DNA from: Kistimonas scapharcae
GTDB lineage: Bacteria > Pseudomonadota > Gammaproteobacteria > Pseudomonadales > Endozoicomonadaceae
Length of the DNA: 5,918 nucleotides
Direction: 5' to 3'
NCBI RefSeq assembly: GCF_039540975.1
Contig: NZ_BAABFL010000115.1
Location: 1-5,918 of the forward strand
Part shown: one piece after another, positions 4,712 to 5,918 of the stretch
How positions within the stretch are numbered: position 1 is the first letter of the stretch
Layout of the letters: each line of letters starts with the position of its first letter
The notes under the pieces: model-generated
The model's database searches: none
The model's input: only the letters and a program-made list of their open reading frames with translations
Told to the model about the DNA's origin: nothing
Position numbers and translations under genes: made by a program

Positions 4712-5212
4712 TTAATGGTTATTAAGAGAGGGTACTAAAAGCAAAGCCAGTTCGAGAGCCTTATCAAGCTGTTCATACTCATCATCAGGCAGCAATAGAA
4801 CCTGATCTCTCAACACATTGACTTTCTGCTGTAAACTCAATACTGAGGGGTGAGTGGGATTTTGTTTGCACTTATGGTCGACCGTTTTGAAACATATGTC
4901 TTTTGCCGAAGCCTTAACATGCTGGCCGCAGACGCACTTGCAGAGGAACTGCTTGGGTGTACCCCCTAATATTTCAACGACAGTCAAACGCCCTGTGGTT
5001 ACACCCAGAGCGTTGTCCTTACGGCTGAACCACCTTGTACAACCGCAATTAGCGACGATTCCTGAACGTAATGCACCATCTTCAATAATCTTTTCATTGC
5101 CGCAGTCGCAGCGGGTAGACCAGTACTTTAAACCGGAGTCCGGTTCGGCTTCGGTTTCGGCTTCGTTCAGGACGGTCAGGTTGTGGATTCGTTGTCCTAT
5201 GGCGATTGTCAT
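4712..5212 (-). CDS. Tandem CxCG zinc-ribbon protein, probable nucleic-acid binding (166 aa)
   Basis: The start is taken as ATG 5212 because it forms an ATGA overlap with the stop of the gene at 5209-5409 and has GAGG 11 bases upstream. A longer frame to 5284 would add 24 residues inside that gene. Two copies of one module are visible. The first (residues 6-58) reads GQRIHNLTVL, YWSTRCDCGNE (C35, C37), LRSG, NCGC (C56, C58). The second (70-115) reads GVTTGRLTVVEIL, CKCVCG (C91, C93, C95), then C107 and C115. The G-R-LTV ... CxCG ... LRSG ... CGC pattern is what I know from the N-terminal zinc-binding part of phage AP2- and HNH-type proteins. No catalytic HNH motif or AP2 domain follows. The C-terminus is helical and acidic (LLPDDEYEQLDKALELALLL). 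Confidence 0.83.
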   Translation of the reverse strand: MTIAIGQRIHNLTVLNEAETEAEPDSGLKYWSTRCDCGNEKIIEDGALRSGIVANCGCTRWFSRKDNALGVTTGRLTVVEILGGTPKQFLCKCVCGQHVKASAKDICFKTVDHKCKQNPTHPSVLSLQQKVNVLRDQVLLLPDDEYEQLDKALELALLLVPSLNNH

Positions 5213-5409
5213 TTGTCGCTTGTCCTCTTTTTTGTGATTAGCAAGGCTAATGTTAGCAGAGCTATTAAAAAAATAAAACAGCAAAAAAACAGGACACGGG
5301 AGGTTATATTTAATTCTCTTACTGAAACCAGACCAAAAACTGTCTGGAATAGGGGCTGGAAGCTGTTAGTTATAGTAGATACAAAAGACACGGTAAAATA
5401 ACCAGACAT
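5209..5409 (-). CDS. Small single-pass membrane peptide (66 aa)
   Basis: The frame runs from ATG 5409 to a TGA that overlaps the ATG of the zinc-ribbon gene (ATGA), which supports it as a real coupled gene. Residues about 39-58 (with FFCCFIFLIALLTLALL) form one strong transmembrane helix, followed by a short basic tail, TKKRTSDK. The positive charges after the helix suggest a cytoplasmic C-terminus. No convincing Shine-Dalgarno sequence precedes the ATG, so the true start may be further in. It could be a phage membrane-acting protein (for example a holin-like or superinfection-exclusion peptide), but the sequence gives no specific motif. Confidence 0.5.
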   Translation of the reverse strand: MSGYFTVSFVSTITNSFQPLFQTVFGLVSVRELNITSRVLFFCCFIFLIALLTLALLITKKRTSDK

Positions 5410-5497
5410 ATAAAAAAAGCAAAAAGAGGGGTTTATATAGTAAAAAACACATTTATATATTACTCTGCTGGGTCATTTCCCGTGGTATTTTGTACCT

Positions 5498-5520
5498 ATT
5501 ATAACTAACAACGTGTTGTT
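5498..5520 (-). promoter_or_regulatory. TATAAT box with operator-like palindrome
   Basis: TATAAT on the minus strand (5498-5503) is followed upstream by the perfect palindrome AACAAC-GT-GTTGTT (5507-5520), exactly in the -10/-35 spacer position that repressors usually occupy. The hexamer at the expected -35 position (AAGGGG) is poor. A transcript would reach the membrane-peptide gene after a leader of about 80 bases. Confidence 0.4.
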
Positions 5521-5576
5521 CCCCTTCAGCCGCTCTATCTCGCGGGTTCAAGCCTGTCGCAGGGAATTTATACTTC

Positions 5577-5624
5577 CGTGTCCACTCTGTAATTTAGCGT
5601 GTCCACCCTGTTTCTGCCGTGTCC
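5577..5624. repeat. Phased direct repeats CGTGTCC
   Basis: CGTGTCC occurs at 5577, 5598 and 5618, spaced 21 and 20 bases apart, so on the same face of the helix. The first two extend to CGTGTCCAC(T/C)CTGT with one mismatch in 14. On the minus strand they read GTGGACACG. They look like binding sites of a DNA-binding protein or short iterons. Confidence 0.6.
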
Positions 5625-5645
5625 TTATGGATGGATTTTCATATG

Positions 5646-5675
5646 TTTACAGCACTATCTCTCGACAAATGTCAA
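5646..5675 (-). promoter_or_regulatory. Sigma70-like promoter candidate
   Basis: On the minus strand TTGACA (5670-5675), a perfect -35 hexamer, is followed after 18 bases by TGTAAA (5646-5651), a four-of-six match to the -10 consensus. It points toward the cluster 4375-5409 and lies just upstream of the CGTGTCC repeats, which would then be in the leader. Confidence 0.4.
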
Positions 5676-5707
5676 GAGACAATCATCACCCGTCAAGCGA
5701 CAATAAT
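5671..5707. repeat. Direct repeat GTCAAG(A/C)GACAATNAT
   Basis: Two 16-base copies begin at 5671 and 5692, 21 bases apart, with two differences. A related sequence, CGTCAAGCGA, recurs at 5793-5802, and CGTCAAGCGT at 3863-3872. The minus-strand reading, CGCTTGACG, resembles a promoter -35 element, so the repeat may mark promoters or regulator sites. Confidence 0.5.
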
Positions 5708-5716
5708 TGCTCATTA

Positions 5717-5777
5717 TTTGAACAGCAACCGGTGCCAACATATGAACAAATATTCATTTAAACAGCAACCTGCACCA
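5717..5777. repeat. Imperfect direct repeat with AACAGCAACC core
   Basis: The sequence TTTGAACAGCAACCGG at 5717 returns as TTTAAACAGCAACCTG at 5757, 40 bases apart. Between them lies the inverted repeat ATGAA-6 bases-TTCAT (5742-5757). The second copy overlaps the end of the gene fragment at the right edge, so part of the repeat is coding. Confidence 0.4.
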
Positions 5778-5918
5778 CTCGACACCCGTCCCCGTCAAGC
5801 GATACCCGTTCCGTGACTTGTAATGGCTGATCAGCTTCATGCGTCCTGTGTCATAAGTCGAGTGTCGCTTGTCGCCCACCGACGCCCACCAACGCCCTGT
5901 CCTTCCGATGTTGAGAGC
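5754..5918 (-). CDS. C-terminal fragment of a winged-helix-like protein
   Basis: On the minus strand the frame is open from the right edge for 54 codons to a TGA at 5756-5754, so the 5' end is outside the window. The last 28 residues start at a Met and read MKLISHYKSRNGYRLTGTGVEWCRLLFK. The pair RLTGTG then VEWC parallels ALTDKG then RAWC in the winged-helix protein at 4375-4701, including the Trp-Cys. This suggests another member of the same family. The Arg/Trp-rich upstream part (GRTGRWWASVGDKR) is less convincing, and translation could begin at the internal Met as a 28-residue peptide. No Shine-Dalgarno sequence is clear there. Confidence 0.5.
   Translation of the reverse strand, partial: ALNIGRTGRWWASVGDKRHSTYDTGRMKLISHYKSRNGYRLTGTGVEWCRLLFK
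5871..5898. repeat. Short 10-bp tandem repeat
   Basis: G(T/A)CGCCCACC occurs twice in tandem (5871-5880, 5881-5890), followed by a partial third copy (AACGCCC). It lies within the open frame at the right edge, so it may be coding low complexity rather than a binding site. Confidence 0.4.

Larger units (their letters stand above)
5410..5753. other. Non-coding regulatory stretch with repeats
   Basis: About 340 bases hold no credible gene; an open frame on the plus strand (5513-5761) has cysteine-rich, unstructured composition and no ribosome site. The stretch is AT-rich near 5410-5470 and contains a TATAAT box with a palindrome, phased CGTGTCC repeats, CGTCAAGCG-type repeats and a TTGACA promoter candidate, listed separately. 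It is best read as the leader and control region for the cluster 4375-5409. A replication origin is an alternative reading. Confidence 0.6.

Noticed and set aside
5143..5167. TTCGG repeats
   Set aside because: They encode a Glu/Ala/Thr-rich linker (EAETEAEP) in the zinc-ribbon protein and are ordinary coding low complexity.
3877..5212. Shared start sequence (ATGGCGATTG) of the genes at 3877-4242 and 4712-5212
   Set aside because: Only ten bases agree, both encode a short AIAIG-type or TIAIG-type start, and the proteins show no other similarity.
5531..5565. A third tRNA T-arm (GGGTTCAAGCC) on the plus strand
   Set aside because: The loop sequence fits, but the stem has two mismatches in five pairs and no acceptor helix is found, so it is probably chance.
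5513..5761. Plus-strand open frame of 82 codons
   Set aside because: It has no ribosome site, has unusual Cys/Pro/Ser-rich composition, covers DNA full of repeats and opposes the direction of all other genes.

Overview
The window looks like an accessory (probably early) region of a tailed bacteriophage or related mobile element of a gammaproteobacterium. Every credible gene lies on the minus strand. The genes are short (57 to about 225 codons), tightly packed and often joined by 4-base ATGA stop/start overlaps. They have good Shine-Dalgarno sequences and resemble phage 'hypothetical protein' families. No structural, replication, integrase or lysis gene is visible, so neither the phage genus nor the host can be named.

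Read in the direction of transcription (right to left): a gene fragment enters at the right edge (5754-5918) and ends in a winged-helix-like tail. A non-coding stretch follows (5410-5753) with phased direct repeats, a palindrome beside a TATAAT box, and a TTGACA-type promoter candidate. Next is a three-gene cluster: a small membrane peptide (5209-5409), a double zinc-ribbon protein (4712-5212) and a winged-helix protein (4375-4701), closed by a clear intrinsic terminator (4343-4367). Directly after it are four perfect 19-bp tandem repeats (4268-4343), each carrying TATAAATA on the minus strand. They sit just upstream of an unknown 121-codon gene (3877-4242), which is followed by a winged-helix-like gene (3502-3792).

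A second non-coding stretch (3066-3501) is rich in RNA structure. It holds two textbook tRNA T-arm hairpins that do not fit complete cloverleaves. It also holds a set of inverted repeats with a 42-codon reading frame that resembles, from memory, C4-type antisense RNA regions of phages.

The left half (1-3065) is one dense run of nine genes, probably co-transcribed. Two encode recognisable phage-type small proteins (2484-2762, and 849-1220 with a CxxC/CxxC zinc site). Two share a C-terminal PLP..W.DPR module (1506-1931 and 2163-2465). The rest are of unknown function.

The strongest overall theme is a scattered family of small winged-helix-like proteins ending in an LTxxG-type wing (five or six members in under 6 kb), together with unusual repeat and RNA-structure intergenic regions. 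Their roles are inferred to be regulatory or host-takeover, but nothing in the sequence proves a function.
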